Shown: positions 7,235-17,213 of the stretch, in pieces
How positions within the stretch are numbered: the stretch's first letter is position 1
Layout of the letters: the number at the start of each line of letters is the position of its first letter
The notes under the pieces: generated by a model
What the model was told of the DNA's origin: nothing
Database searches by the model: none
What the model saw: the letters and a program-made list of their open reading frames with translations, nothing else
Source: Elioraea sp. Yellowstone
GTDB taxonomy: Bacteria; Pseudomonadota; Alphaproteobacteria; Acetobacterales; Acetobacteraceae
NCBI RefSeq assembly: GCF_006704265.1
Contig: NZ_VIKA01000026.1
Span: 1 to 32,707, forward strand
DNA length: 32,707 nucleotides
Direction: 5' to 3'
Program-made: the position numbers and the translations under genes

Positions 7235-8878
7235 TCAGCCGTGCCCGGTGCGCTTCATCGCCCGCGACAGCAGCGCGACGGGGATCAGCCCGACCGCGAC
7301 GATCAGCAGCGCCGCCGTCGAGGCCTCGGCGAGACGCTCGTCCGAGGCGAGGTTGTAGACGCGCACCGCGAGCGTATCGAGATCGAAGGGCCGGACGATG
7401 AGCGTCGCCGGCAGTTCCTTCATCGTGTCGACGAAGACGAGCAGCAGGGCTGCGAGCAGGCTGCCGCGCAGGAGCGGCAGATGGACCGCGAGCAGGGTCC
7501 GGCCCGGACCGCGGCCGAGCACGCGCGCGGCGTCCTCCACCGTCGGCCGGATGCGCGCCAGTCCCGCCTCCACCGAGGAGAGCGCCACCGCGAGGAAGCG
7601 CACGACATAGGCGAAGACCAGCGCGGCCATGGTGCCGGAGAGCAGCAGCCCGGTGGAGACGCCGAAGCGCGTCCGCATCCAGGCATCGACCGCGTTGTCG
7701 AACAGGCCGAACGGGACGAGCACGCCGACCGCGATCACCGAGCCCGGGATCGCGTAGCCCATCGCCGCGATGCGCGCGGCCGCCCGCATCGTCAAGCCGC
7801 CGCGCAGCCGCACGCCGTAGGCGACCACCACCGCGATCGCGGTGGCGATCACCGCGGCCACGCCCGAGAGCACCAGGCTGTTGCGGGCGAAGGGCAGGAT
7901 CGTCGGGCCGAACAGCGGGTCGCCCTCGGTCAGGGCGTAGCGCAACAGCACATGGGCCGGCAGCAGGAAGCCGAGCAGGACGGGCAGCGCGCAAGCGAGC
8001 ATGGCGGCCGCTCCCGCCGCGCCGCCGAGCGGCGAGCGGGTCAGCGCCTGGTGCTTCGAGGAGGTGTTGTGGAAGCGCCGCGGCCCGCGCGCCGCGCGCT
8101 CGAGCGCGAGCAGCAGCGCGACCACGCCCATCAGGCAGGCGGCGAGCTGCAGCGCCGCCACCCGGTCGCCCATGGTCAGCCAGACCTGGTAGATGCCCGT
8201 GGTGAAGGTGCGCACCGCGAAGTGCTGCACCGTGCCGAAATCCGCCAGCGCCTCCATCAGGGCAAGCCCGGTGCCGGCGGCGATGGCGGGGCGTGCGAGC
8301 GGCAGGCCGATGCGGAAGAACACCTGGCGGCGGTTGCAGCCGAGCGTGCGCGCGACCTCGGCGAGGCAGACCGACTGTTCGAGGAAGGCGGCGCGCGCGA
8401 GGAGATAGACATAGGGGTAGAGCACCAGCCCCAGCATCGCGATGGCGCCGCCGACGCTGCGGATCTCGGGGAACCAGTACTCGCCCCACTGCCAGCCGAA
8501 GGTGGCACGCAGCCAGGTCTGCACCGGTCCGGTGAACTGCAGCAGGTCGGTGTAGACATAGGCCATCAGATAGGCCGGCACCGCGAGCGGCAGCAGGAGC
8601 GCGATCTCGAAGACGCGCCGTCCTGGAAACTCGTGCATGGTCACGAGCCAGGCCGTGCCGGTGCCGATGACGATCGCGAGCGCGCCGACGCCGACCGCGA
8701 GCAGGGCGGAGTTCAGCACGAACTCGGCGAACACCGTGCCGACGATGTGCTGCCAGGCCGGCCCGGCCGGCCTGAGCGCGCCGATCAGCACGGCGAGGAT
8801 CGGCGAGGCGACCAGCAGGGCGACGAGGACGGCCGCGACCGTCCAGGCCGAGTGTGCGCGCAGCGCCGCCCGCGCCAT
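7235..8878 (-). CDS. fbpB: Fbp-type iron ABC transporter permease (fused, about 12 membrane spans)
   Basis: This is an inner-membrane permease of about 547 residues with two BPD-transporter-like halves, as in FbpB/SfuB/HitB. Each half ends with an EAA-type coupling segment: EVARTLGCNRRQVFFRIGLP in the first and EDAARVLGRGPGRTLLAVHL in the second. The known partner would be a ferric-binding protein, and fbpA is encoded nearby. The start is ambiguous. The ATG at 8878 begins just before the first membrane span (AWTVAAVLVALLVASPIL); GTGs at 8926 and 8992 would extend it. The 8992 choice would place the Fur-like box inside the coding region, so I prefer 8878. No ATPase gene (fbpC) is found in the window, so the ATP-binding subunit must be encoded elsewhere. 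Confidence 0.88.
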   Translation of the reverse strand: MARAALRAHSAWTVAAVLVALLVASPILAVLIGALRPAGPAWQHIVGTVFAEFVLNSALLAVGVGALAIVIGTGTAWLVTMHEFPGRRVFEIALLLPLAVPAYLMAYVYTDLLQFTGPVQTWLRATFGWQWGEYWFPEIRSVGGAIAMLGLVLYPYVYLLARAAFLEQSVCLAEVARTLGCNRRQVFFRIGLPLARPAIAAGTGLALMEALADFGTVQHFAVRTFTTGIYQVWLTMGDRVAALQLAACLMGVVALLLALERAARGPRRFHNTSSKHQALTRSPLGGAAGAAAMLACALPVLLGFLLPAHVLLRYALTEGDPLFGPTILPFARNSLVLSGVAAVIATAIAVVVAYGVRLRGGLTMRAAARIAAMGYAIPGSVIAVGVLVPFGLFDNAVDAWMRTRFGVSTGLLLSGTMAALVFAYVVRFLAVALSSVEAGLARIRPTVEDAARVLGRGPGRTLLAVHLPLLRGSLLAALLLVFVDTMKELPATLIVRPFDLDTLAVRVYNLASDERLAEASTAALLIVAVGLIPVALLSRAMKRTGHG

Positions 8879-8961
8879 CGGCGGTCCGGCAGGGCGGCCG
8901 GCTGAGAGGGCGATGTCCTGCGGCACGGGTCGATCGGCGGCCGGTCGGGGCGCGCGGTCCC

Positions 8962-8976
8962 TGCAAATGGTTCTCA
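8962..8976. promoter_or_regulatory. Fur-box-like operator upstream of the iron permease gene
   Basis: TGCAAATGGTTCTCA matches the 7-1-7 Fur box at 10 of 14 positions and has the same AATGGTT core as the box at 6575. It lies in the 157-bp gap between the flavin-reductase-like gene and the permease, about 84 bp upstream of the preferred permease start at 8878. This argues for an independent iron-regulated promoter for the permease. Confidence 0.6.
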
Positions 8977-9035
8977 GTCGCAGACCTAGCACGCGCCGCC
9001 AGACATCGCCAGAGAACGTCGCCGGCGGCGCGCCG

Positions 9036-9674
9036 CTACTCGGCGGCCTTGCCCGCCAGCCAGTCGGCCACCGTGATGCGCGGGATCTCGATCCGGTCGG
9101 TCGTGCGCGCGTACCAGCCGCGACCGTGCATGCGTCCGATCAGCCCGAGTCTCGGCGTGTCGATGTAGCACCGGGCGGGATCGAGCACGCAGTCGTCGCG
9201 CACATGCATCGCCAGCACCTTGCCCAGCACCACCGCGCGGCCGTTGCCGACCTCGACCACCGCAAGCCGCTCGCACTCCATCGAGACGGGGCTCTCGGCG
9301 ATGCGCGGCGGCTTCACCAGCGTGCTGGCGAGCGGCGTCAGCTTCGCCATGGCGAGCTCGTCGACGCCAGGATCGACGTCGATCGCGGTGATGTTCATCG
9401 CATGGGCGGTCTCCTCGGACACCAGGTTGACCACGAACTGGCCGGTGCGGCGGATGTTCGTGCCGGTGTCCTTGAGCTCACCCCTCTTCGGGCCGATGCC
9501 GATCGCCACCACCGCCGGGTCGTTCGCCATGGCGTTGAAGAAGCTGTAGGGCGCCGCGTTCACCCGCCCCTCGGTGTCGAGCGTGGTCACCCAGGCGATC
9601 GGCCGCGGCACCACGGTGGAGACCAGGAGCTTGTAGGCGTTGTCGGGGCCGATCGCGGCGAAGTCGAACAGCAT
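9036..9674 (-). CDS. Flavin reductase-like (FMN-binding split-barrel) protein
   Basis: This 212-residue protein belongs to the flavin-reductase-like domain family (DIM6/NTAB type). The N-terminal part contains STVVPRPIAWVTTLDTEGRV, then NAAPYSFFNAMANDPAVVAIG, the FMN/flavin phosphate-binding signature. FVVNLVSEETAHAMNITA follows, and a conserved YIDTPRLGLIGRMHGRGWYAR is near the C-terminus. Family members reduce free flavin with NAD(P)H or bind FMN for other redox reactions. Its own substrate is unknown. It is upstream of the iron permease in the same direction, separated by a Fur-like box. Reduced flavins can release iron from ferric complexes, so a functional link is possible but not shown. 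Confidence 0.85.
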   Translation of the reverse strand: MLFDFAAIGPDNAYKLLVSTVVPRPIAWVTTLDTEGRVNAAPYSFFNAMANDPAVVAIGIGPKRGELKDTGTNIRRTGQFVVNLVSEETAHAMNITAIDVDPGVDELAMAKLTPLASTLVKPPRIAESPVSMECERLAVVEVGNGRAVVLGKVLAMHVRDDCVLDPARCYIDTPRLGLIGRMHGRGWYARTTDRIEIPRITVADWLAGKAAE

Positions 9675-9735
9675 GGCGGGTCTCCGGCAGGGTGCGCGAG
9701 GCAGAAATAGGGGGGGCGGGCGCGATCGGCCAGGG

Positions 9736-11922
9736 TCACGGGCCGCGGCGGCGCTTCGCCCCGCTCCGGCGCCGGGCGGGATCGTAGCCGCCGCCGCCCG
9801 GGCCGAGCGGCCTGGGCTTCCAGTCCACGGCGCGCGAGGGCGCCACGCCGGGGCGATCCAGCCCCAACTCCTTCGCCTCCAGCCGGCGGATCTCGTCGCG
9901 CAGCTTCGCCGCGGTCTCGAACTCGAGATCAGCGGCCGCCTCGCGCATGCGCCGTTCGAGCTCGGCGATCGTCGCGCGCAGATCCTTGCCGACGAACTCG
10001 CTCGGTCCCGCCTCCTCGGCGACGGCGGCGACGGTGACGTAGTCCTGCTCGTAGACCGAGGCGACGATCTCGGCGACCTGCTTCTTCACGCTCTGCGGCG
10101 TGATGCCGTGCGCCGCGTTCCAGGCGAGCTGCTTCGCCCGCCGACGCTCGGTCTCCTCGAGCGCGCGCTTGAGGCTCTCGGTCATGCTGTCGGCGTAGAG
10201 GATCACGCGGCCGTCGATGTTGCGCGCCGCCCGGCCGATGGTCTGGATCAGCGAGGTGGTGGAGCGCAGGAACCCCTCCTTGTCGGCGTCCAGGATCGCG
10301 ACCAGCGCGCATTCCGGGATGTCCAGCCCCTCGCGCAGCAGGTTGATCCCGACCAGCACGTCGAACACGCCGAGGCGCAGGTCGCGGATGATCTCGATCC
10401 GCTCCAGCGTGTCGATGTCGGAATGCAGGTAGCGCACCTTGATGCCGGCGTCGTTGAGGAACTCGGTGAGCGTCTCGGCCATCTTCTTGGTGAGAGTGGT
10501 CACCAGCACGCGCTGGCCCTTCTCGGCGCAGGCGCGGCACTCGGCGAGCAGGTCGTCCACCTGCTTCTCGACGGGGCGGACGATCGTGACGGGATCGACG
10601 AGCCCCGTCGGGCGGATCACCTGCTCGACGAACACGCCGCCGGTGCGCTCCATCTCCCACGGGCCGGGGGTCGCCGAGACGAAGATCGTATCGGGGCGCA
10701 TCGCGTCCCACTCCTCGAACTTCAGCGGCCGGTTGTCGACGCAGGAGGGCAGGCGGAAGCCGAACTCGGCGAGGATCGACTTGCGCGCATAGTCGCCGCG
10801 ATACATGCCGCCGAGCTGCGGGATGGTGACGTGGCTCTCGTCGACGATCAGCAGCGCGTTGCCGGGCAGGTACTCGAACAGGGTGGGCGGCGGCTCGCCG
10901 GGATTCCGCCCCGTCAGGTAGCGCGAGTAGTTCTCGATCCCCTTGCAGGACCCCGTGGTCTCGAGCATCTCGAGATCGTAGAAGGTGCGCTGCTCCAGCC
11001 GCTCGGCCTCCAGCAGCTTGCCCTGCGCCCGCAGTTCCGCCAGCCGCTCCTTCAGCTCCGCCTTGATGCCCTGGATCGCCTGGGTGATGGTCGGGCGCGG
11101 CGTGACGTAGTGGCTGTTGGCATAGACCGTGATCGTCTCGAGCGCGGCGGTCTTCTCGCCGGTCAGCGGGTCGAACTCGTGGATCGATTCGACCTCGTCG
11201 CCGAACAGCGAGATCCGCCAGGCGCGGTCCTCGTAGTGGGCGGGGAAGATCTCCACGCCGTCGCCGCGCACGCGGAAGCTGCCGCGCGCGAAGGCGAGGT
11301 CGTTGCGGCGGTACTGCAGCTCCACCAGCGCCTTCAGCAGCCGATCGCGGTCGAGCCGCTCGCCGCGCGCCACCCGCACCACCATCTGGCTGTAGGTCTC
11401 GACCGAGCCGATGCCGTAGATGCAGGAGACCGAGGCGACGATGATCACGTCGGGGCGCTCGAGCAGCGCGCGGGTCGCGGCATGGCGCATCCGGTCGATC
11501 TGCTCGTTGATCTGCGCATCCTTCTCGATATAGGTGTCGGTGCGGGGAACGTAGGCTTCCGGCTGGTAGTAGTCGTAGTAGGAGACGAAGTACTCCACCG
11601 CGTTGTCGGGGAAGAACGACTTCATCTCGCCGTAGAGCTGGGCGGCGAGGGTCTTGTTGGGCGCCAGGATCAGCGTCGGCCGGCCGAGATTGGCGATCAC
11701 GTGCGCCATGGTGAAGGTCTTGCCCGAGCCGGTCACGCCGAGCAGCACCTGATCGTGCTCCCCCGCTTCCAGCCCGCGCGTCAGCTCCGCGATCGCCTGC
11801 GGCTGGTCTCCGTTCGGCGCGAAATCGGCCTGCAGGCGGAAGCGTGCGCGCTCGGGCCACGCCAGGCGCTTCTCCGGCAGGAAGACCATGGGCGGGCCGG
11901 CGATGACGGCGGGGGCGGGCAT
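9736..11922 (-). CDS. uvrB: Excinuclease ABC subunit B
   Basis: This 728-residue UvrB is the helicase-like damage-verification subunit of nucleotide excision repair. Walker A is GVTGSGKT (62-69). The beta-hairpin that clamps DNA is seen at [16 protein letters not shown] (111-126). Walker B-like [21 protein letters not shown], and the late helicase motifs [16 protein letters not shown] and QTIGRAARN are all intact. A UVR domain ([20 protein letters not shown]) near the C-terminus contacts UvrC, and a basic tail ([13 protein letters not shown]) follows. Length is slightly above the usual 670-700 because of N- and C-terminal extensions. The ATG at 11922 follows a GAGGAGAG ribosome site. No LexA-type box is visible in the 108-bp gap to the divergent gene. 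Confidence 0.98.
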   Translation of the reverse strand: MPAPAVIAGPPMVFLPEKRLAWPERARFRLQADFAPNGDQPQAIAELTRGLEAGEHDQVLLGVTGSGKTFTMAHVIANLGRPTLILAPNKTLAAQLYGEMKSFFPDNAVEYFVSYYDYYQPEAYVPRTDTYIEKDAQINEQIDRMRHAATRALLERPDVIIVASVSCIYGIGSVETYSQMVVRVARGERLDRDRLLKALVELQYRRNDLAFARGSFRVRGDGVEIFPAHYEDRAWRISLFGDEVESIHEFDPLTGEKTAALETITVYANSHYVTPRPTITQAIQGIKAELKERLAELRAQGKLLEAERLEQRTFYDLEMLETTGSCKGIENYSRYLTGRNPGEPPPTLFEYLPGNALLIVDESHVTIPQLGGMYRGDYARKSILAEFGFRLPSCVDNRPLKFEEWDAMRPDTIFVSATPGPWEMERTGGVFVEQVIRPTGLVDPVTIVRPVEKQVDDLLAECRACAEKGQRVLVTTLTKKMAETLTEFLNDAGIKVRYLHSDIDTLERIEIIRDLRLGVFDVLVGINLLREGLDIPECALVAILDADKEGFLRSTTSLIQTIGRAARNIDGRVILYADSMTESLKRALEETERRRAKQLAWNAAHGITPQSVKKQVAEIVASVYEQDYVTVAAVAEEAGPSEFVGKDLRATIAELERRMREAAADLEFETAAKLRDEIRRLEAKELGLDRPGVAPSRAVDWKPRPLGPGGGGYDPARRRSGAKRRRGP

Positions 11923-12030
11923 GCTCTCTCCTCGGTCATGCGCTCAGATGGGGTGGCCGTGCGGCGGCGCCATGGCGTCCGGCGCAGGGTGGGGGCAGCA
12001 TAGCGGGAATGCCCGCCGAGGACGCTGCCG

Positions 12031-13716
12031 ATGCGCCGGTTCGCCCTTGCCCTGCTGCTGCTCGCCGCTCCGGCCGCCGGCCGCGAGCCCGCCACTGCCG
12101 CACGCCACATGGTCGTGGCCGCGCATCCGCTCGCGGCCGAGGCGGGGCGCGAGGTGCTGCGCCGCGGCGGGGCGGCGATCGACGCGGCGGTCGCGGTGCA
12201 GGCGGTGCTGGGGCTCGTCGAGCCGCAATCCTCCGGCATCGGCGGCGGCGCCTTCATCCTGCACTGGAACGCAGGCGTGCGCACGCTCGAGACCTGGGAC
12301 GGGCGCGAGACCGCGCCGGCCGAGGCCGCGCCCGACCTGTTCCTCCGCCCCGACGGCGTGCCGATGGGGTTCCTGGAGGCGGCGCATGGCGGGCGTGCGG
12401 TCGGGGTTCCGGGGGCCGTTGCGGCACTCGAGGCCGCGCACCGGGCGCATGGTCGCCTCCCCTGGGCCGGCCTGTTCGCCCCGGCGATCGCCCTCGCCGA
12501 GCGGGGCTTCGCGGTCTCGCCGCGGCTTGCCGCCGCGATCGCCGCTGAACGTGAACGGCTCGCGCGCGACCCGGCCACGCGCGGCCATTTCCTGCTGCCG
12601 GACGGGTCGCCGCTGCCCGAGGGCCATGTGCTGCGCAATCCCGCCTATGCCGAGACCCTGCGCGCGATCGCCGCGCGCGGCGCGGCGGCCCTGCGCGAGG
12701 GGCCGGTCGCCGAGGCGATCGTCGCCGCGGTGCACGGTGCGGCGTGGAACCCGGGCCGGCTGAGCGCGGCCGACCTCGCCGGGTACCGCCCGGTGCTGCG
12801 CGATCCCGTCTGCGTGCCCTACCGCGCCTGGCGCGTCTGCGGCATGGGCCCGCCCTCCTCGGGCGGGATCGCGGTCGGGCAGATCCTCGGCCTGCTCGCC
12901 CACACCGACATGGCCGCGCTCGATCCGCGCGGGGCGGAGGCGGCGCACTGGCTCGCCGAGGCGGGCCGTCTCGCCTTCGCCGACCGCAACCTCTACGTCG
13001 CGGACCCCGACCGCGTGCGCGTGCCGGTGCGCGGGCTGCTCGATCCGGCCTATCTCACCGCGCGCGCGCAGCTGATCGACCGCGACCGCGCCAACCCGGC
13101 GCCGAAGCCCGGCAACCCGCCCTGGCGCGAGGGGGCCCTCGCCCCCGATGCGACCGCGCGCGACAGCGGCACGAGCCACCTCTCGATCCTCGACGCCTCC
13201 GGCAACGCGGTGGCGATGACCACCACGGTCGAGAGCGCATTCGGCGCGCGGATCATGGCGGCGGGGTTCCTGCTGAACAACCAGCTCACCGACTTCTCGT
13301 TCCGGCCCGAGAGCGACGGCCGCGCCGTGGCGAACCGCGTCGAGCCGGGCAAGCGGCCGAGGAGCTCGATGGCGCCGACCATGGTGTTCGATCCGCAGGG
13401 CGAGCTGCGCGTCATCCTGGGCTCGCCGGGCGGGGCGCTGATCATCGGCTACGTCGCGCAGACCCTGGTCGCGATCCTCGACTGGGCGATGGACCCGCAG
13501 GCCGCGATCGGGCTGCCGCGCGTCCTGACCACCGGCGGGCCGGTGCTGCTGGAGCGGGATACCGGGGCGGCCGGGCTGAAGGAGGCGCTGGAGGCGCGCG
13601 GGCACCGCGTGACGGTGCAGCCGACGGTCTCGGGCCTGCACGCGATCGTCGTGACCGCGCGCGGCATCACGGGCGGGGCGGATCCGCGGCGCGAAGGGGT
13701 GGCGCTCGGCGACTGA
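12031..13716 (+). CDS. ggt: Gamma-glutamyltransferase, exported
   Basis: This 561-residue gamma-glutamyltranspeptidase precursor hydrolyses glutathione and other gamma-glutamyl compounds or transfers the glutamyl group. A Sec signal (MRRFALALLLLAAPAAG) indicates a periplasmic enzyme. The large subunit contains SSGIGGGAFILHW and TWDGRETAP, the substrate-binding Arg region. The autocatalytic cleavage site is DSGTSHLSILD with Thr381 as the predicted nucleophile and new N-terminus of the small subunit. GFLLNNQLTDFSF and RPRSSMAPTMVF follow, with the paired Ser and Met of the oxyanion region, then LGSPGGALIIGYVAQ. The precursor length is normal. The 3' end overlaps the convergent membrane-protein gene by 50 bp. 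Released amino acids could feed the adjacent ABC importer. Confidence 0.95.
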   Translation: MRRFALALLLLAAPAAGREPATAARHMVVAAHPLAAEAGREVLRRGGAAIDAAVAVQAVLGLVEPQSSGIGGGAFILHWNAGVRTLETWDGRETAPAEAAPDLFLRPDGVPMGFLEAAHGGRAVGVPGAVAALEAAHRAHGRLPWAGLFAPAIALAERGFAVSPRLAAAIAAERERLARDPATRGHFLLPDGSPLPEGHVLRNPAYAETLRAIAARGAAALREGPVAEAIVAAVHGAAWNPGRLSAADLAGYRPVLRDPVCVPYRAWRVCGMGPPSSGGIAVGQILGLLAHTDMAALDPRGAEAAHWLAEAGRLAFADRNLYVADPDRVRVPVRGLLDPAYLTARAQLIDRDRANPAPKPGNPPWREGALAPDATARDSGTSHLSILDASGNAVAMTTTVESAFGARIMAAGFLLNNQLTDFSFRPESDGRAVANRVEPGKRPRSSMAPTMVFDPQGELRVILGSPGGALIIGYVAQTLVAILDWAMDPQAAIGLPRVLTTGGPVLLERDTGAAGLKEALEARGHRVTVQPTVSGLHAIVVTARGITGGADPRREGVALGD

Positions 13717-15040
13717 GCCGCGCGGCGATGAGCATCGCGACCACCAGCGGGAACAGCCACATCAGCCGCGCGGCGTAGCGGTCGTGCACCGCGCCGCCCA
13801 GCCCGACCGCCACCGCGTTGGCAACCGCGGCGGCGGCGGTCGCGACCGCGAGCACCGCCGCCGGCGAGCGCGCCGCCATGCGGTCGAGCGCCAACCAGAG
13901 CGCGGCGACCGGCACGGCGAGGAGCGACAGAGGCCCCGCGAGCCGCGCGAGCGGGAACCGCGCGATCTCCTCGCTGGTCTGCCGCGCCGCATCCAGCGCC
14001 GCCGCCGCCTCCGGCCCCATGGTCGCGGCGAAGCGCGGGATGACGAGGCGCGCGAGCAGCGCGCGGTCCTCGTTCACGCGCACGGAGAGATCGGCGCCGA
14101 CCTCCGCGGTGACGAGCTGGCGGAGCGCGCGCGCAAGCCCGTTGCGCAGGAACGGCCACCAGTGCTCGGCGATCACGCGCGGATTGAGCGCCGCGAGCTC
14201 GCCCTCCAGGCGGAAAAAGTCGCGGTCGCGCCACACCACCGAGTTCGGGTTCCAGAGGAAGTCGTCGGAATCGCGCGGCAGCGACGCGATGTCGGCGCAG
14301 AGCGTCCAGGCCGGGTGCGGGCAGTGCGCGGTCAGATAGGCCTGCATCAGCCCGTCGCCGACCAGGCGCGCGCCGAGGAAGATCGACGAGCCGAAGGCGA
14401 GCGTCGCGGTGCCGTGCGAGAGCCAGTTCGCGATCAGGTTGAACGCCGGCGCCGCGACCAGCGCCGCCGCGGCGGCGCCCAGACCGCTCCATGCCACCGG
14501 CGCGCCGCGCAGCAGCAGCCGCAGCACGGCCAGCGCGAGGAGGATCGCCGCGAGCGTGGGCAGATGGGTCAGGTGCACCGCGGTCGCGGCGGCGAGCGCG
14601 AGCCAGGCGCCGATCGCCTCGATACGTCCGAGTCCGCCAAGCGCCAGCGCCGCGGCCGCCAGCACCATCGGCGCGGTGAGCGCATCCGCCATCACCCAGG
14701 AGACGAACCACGGCGCGCCCGAGAGCAGGGCAAGCGCGAGGCAGACCCCGAGCAGATGCCGGCCCGCGCCGAGCCCGGCCCGGCGCAGCACCAGCCGGAT
14801 CAGCCAGACGGTCAGCAGCGCCTGCGCCGCGATCACCGGCCAGAGCGTGTGCGCCTGGTGCAGCGGCCCGATCAGCCAGCCATAGGCGGGCGGGCGGAAC
14901 GGCCGGAACCACTCCGGGCGCGTCCAGACCCAGAGATAGTCGGTGGTGTCGCTGAAGATGAGCGGCCAGCCGTTCCAGAACGCGGGCCAGAGCAGCGCGA
15001 GCGTGGAGGCGAGGATGGCGAGCGGGATCGGCAGGCGCAT
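13667..15040 (-). CDS. Unknown polytopic membrane protein (possible GT-C-like)
   Basis: This 457-residue integral membrane protein has about nine to eleven hydrophobic spans and one larger loop in the middle (roughly 230-350). The N-terminal signal anchor is followed by FWNGWPLIFSDTTDYLWVW, with an acidic FSD motif in the first external loop. That arrangement recalls GT-C glycosyltransferases or PMT-like enzymes, but no family signature is certain. The loop carries several Trp and charged residues (DSDDFLWNPNSVVWRDRDFF). It lies 60 bp downstream of the ABC importer operon on the same strand and may be read through from it. Its 3' end overlaps the ggt 3' end by 50 bp. Confidence 0.75.
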   Translation of the reverse strand: MRLPIPLAILASTLALLWPAFWNGWPLIFSDTTDYLWVWTRPEWFRPFRPPAYGWLIGPLHQAHTLWPVIAAQALLTVWLIRLVLRRAGLGAGRHLLGVCLALALLSGAPWFVSWVMADALTAPMVLAAAALALGGLGRIEAIGAWLALAAATAVHLTHLPTLAAILLALAVLRLLLRGAPVAWSGLGAAAAALVAAPAFNLIANWLSHGTATLAFGSSIFLGARLVGDGLMQAYLTAHCPHPAWTLCADIASLPRDSDDFLWNPNSVVWRDRDFFRLEGELAALNPRVIAEHWWPFLRNGLARALRQLVTAEVGADLSVRVNEDRALLARLVIPRFAATMGPEAAAALDAARQTSEEIARFPLARLAGPLSLLAVPVAALWLALDRMAARSPAAVLAVATAAAAVANAVAVGLGGAVHDRYAARLMWLFPLVVAMLIAARLSRRAPPLRAADPPRP

Positions 15041-15100
15041 CGGCGTGCGCGGCTACGCGAGCGATGTGGCGGCGGCAAGGCCGCGCCTCGCACGCCTGCG

Positions 15101-15772
<672 letters not shown>

Positions 15773-15775
15773 CGC

Positions 15776-16456
15776 TCAGCGCTTCCAGGCGAAGCGGGTC
15801 TCGACCCAGCGGCCGAACGCGACCACGGGGACGAACAGCACGAGATAGGCGATGGCGCCGAGCGTGAGCGGCGAGGGGTTCGAGGAGAACGACACGCCGG
15901 CCGAGGCCTGGGACAGGATCTCGGCCACCGCCACCACGCTGCCGAGGGCCGTACCCTTGGTGATCGCGATCGTGCGGTTGGTGAGCGGCGGGATGGTCAG
16001 CCGCACCGCCTGCGGCAGCACCACCCAGCCGAGCGTCTGCGCGAAGCCCATGCCGGTGGAGCGTGCCGCTTCCCACTGTCCCTTCGGCACCGCGAGGATG
16101 CCCGCCCAGAAGATCTCCTCCGCGAAGGCGGCGAGCACGAAGGTCAGGCTGAGCCAGGTCGAGACGAAGCCCGAGGGGGCGAGGCCTACCGAGGGGAGGC
16201 CGAAATAGATCAGCACGATGATGACGAGCGGCGGGAGCGCGCGGAACAGGTCGACCAGGAACACGATCAGCCAGTTGACGGGCCGGATGCGGAAGCTGCG
16301 CACCACCGCGAGCAGCAGGCCGAGCGCCAGCCCGCTCAGCACGATCAGGAGCGCGAGCCAGACGGTCAGGAAGAACCCGTCGATGATCTTCGGCAGGTAC
16401 GCCGCCATCACCTTCGCGTTGAAGAAGGTGAAGAGGAACTGCTCCCAGTTCGTCAT
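15776..16456 (-). CDS. Polar amino acid ABC transporter permease 1
   Basis: This 226-residue permease belongs to the same family as the downstream one. It begins MTNWEQFLFTFFNAKVM and has the TM1 signature PKIIDGFFLTVWLALLIVLS. The ATPase-contacting EAA loop is GQWEAARSTGMGFAQTLGWV, followed by PQAVRLTIPPLTNRTIAITK. The start at 16456 was chosen over a longer reading that would overlap the ATPase gene by 130 bp. It then lies 10 bp behind the ATPase stop, and it forms the pore with permease 2. Confidence 0.92.
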   Translation of the reverse strand: MTNWEQFLFTFFNAKVMAAYLPKIIDGFFLTVWLALLIVLSGLALGLLLAVVRSFRIRPVNWLIVFLVDLFRALPPLVIIVLIYFGLPSVGLAPSGFVSTWLSLTFVLAAFAEEIFWAGILAVPKGQWEAARSTGMGFAQTLGWVVLPQAVRLTIPPLTNRTIAITKGTALGSVVAVAEILSQASAGVSFSSNPSPLTLGAIAYLVLFVPVVAFGRWVETRFAWKR

Positions 16457-16466
16457 GCCAGCAGGC

Positions 16467-17213
16467 TCAATGCCGGTCGAGGTCGCGCAGGAAGCCGCGC
16501 AGCCGCTCCGCCCTGGGCTCGCCGAAGATCTGCGCGGGCGGTCCTTCCTCGACCACGAGCCCGTGGTCCATGAACAGCACCCGGTCGGCGGCGGCACGCG
16601 CGAAGCCCATCTCGTGGCTGACCACCACCATGGTCATGCCGCTTTCGCGCAGTTCGCGCATCACCTTCAGCACGCCGCCGACCAGTTCGGGATCGAGCGC
16701 GCTGGTCGGTTCGTCGAACAGCATCACGCGCGGCTCGAGCGCGATCGCGCGCGCGATCGCCACGCGCTGCTGCTGCCCGCCGGAGAGCTCGAGCGGATAG
16801 GCGTTCGCCTTCTCGTCCAGCCCGACGCGCCGGAGCGCGGCGTGGGCGATCTCCTCGGCCTCCTCGCGCGACCTGCCGAGCACCCGGCGCAGCGCCAGCG
16901 AGACGTTCCCGAGCGCGGTCATGTGCGGATAGAGATTGAAGGACTGGAACACCATGCCGATGCGCCGGCGCGCGGCGTTGATGTCCGTGCGCCGGTCAAG
17001 GAGATCGATCCCGTCCACCACGACGCTGCCCGAGGAGGGCTCCTCGAGGCGGTTGCAGCAGCGCAAGAGCGTCGATTTGCCGCTGCCCGAGGGGCCGATG
17101 ATGAAGACGAGTTCGCGCGGGGCGACCACGAGATCCACCCCCTTCAGCACGTGAAGGTGGCCGAAATGCTTGTGGATCCCGCGCGCCTCGAGGATCGCTC
17201 CGCCGCTCAGCAT
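16467..17213 (-). CDS. Polar amino acid ABC transporter ATP-binding protein
   Basis: This 248-residue ABC ATPase is of the GlnQ/HisP type. Walker A is GPSGSGKST (40-48). The Q-loop lies in [20 protein letters not shown], the signature is [15 protein letters not shown], Walker B is [17 protein letters not shown] and the switch His is in [10 protein letters not shown]. All catalytic elements are intact. The order binding protein, ATPase, permease 1, permease 2 is preserved on the minus strand. The start overlaps the stop of the binding-protein gene by 7 bp, so translation is coupled. Confidence 0.95.
   Translation of the reverse strand: MLSGGAILEARGIHKHFGHLHVLKGVDLVVAPRELVFIIGPSGSGKSTLLRCCNRLEEPSSGSVVVDGIDLLDRRTDINAARRRIGMVFQSFNLYPHMTALGNVSLALRRVLGRSREEAEEIAHAALRRVGLDEKANAYPLELSGGQQQRVAIARAIALEPRVMLFDEPTSALDPELVGGVLKVMRELRESGMTMVVVSHEMGFARAAADRVLFMDHGLVVEEGPPAQIFGEPRAERLRGFLRDLDRH

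Noticed and set aside
6911-8905. A 664-codon open frame on the plus strand.
   Set aside because: It is antisense to the iron permease and shows only Arg/Asp/Gly low-complexity sequence.
8879-8992. GTG start at 8992 for the iron permease.
   Set aside because: It would put the Fur-like box inside the gene and add a polar Arg/Pro-rich segment before the first membrane span.
11923-12030. LexA/SOS box before uvrB.
   Set aside because: I looked for the alphaproteobacterial GTTC/GAAC spaced motif in this gap and in the gaps before the ligase operon and helicase and found none.
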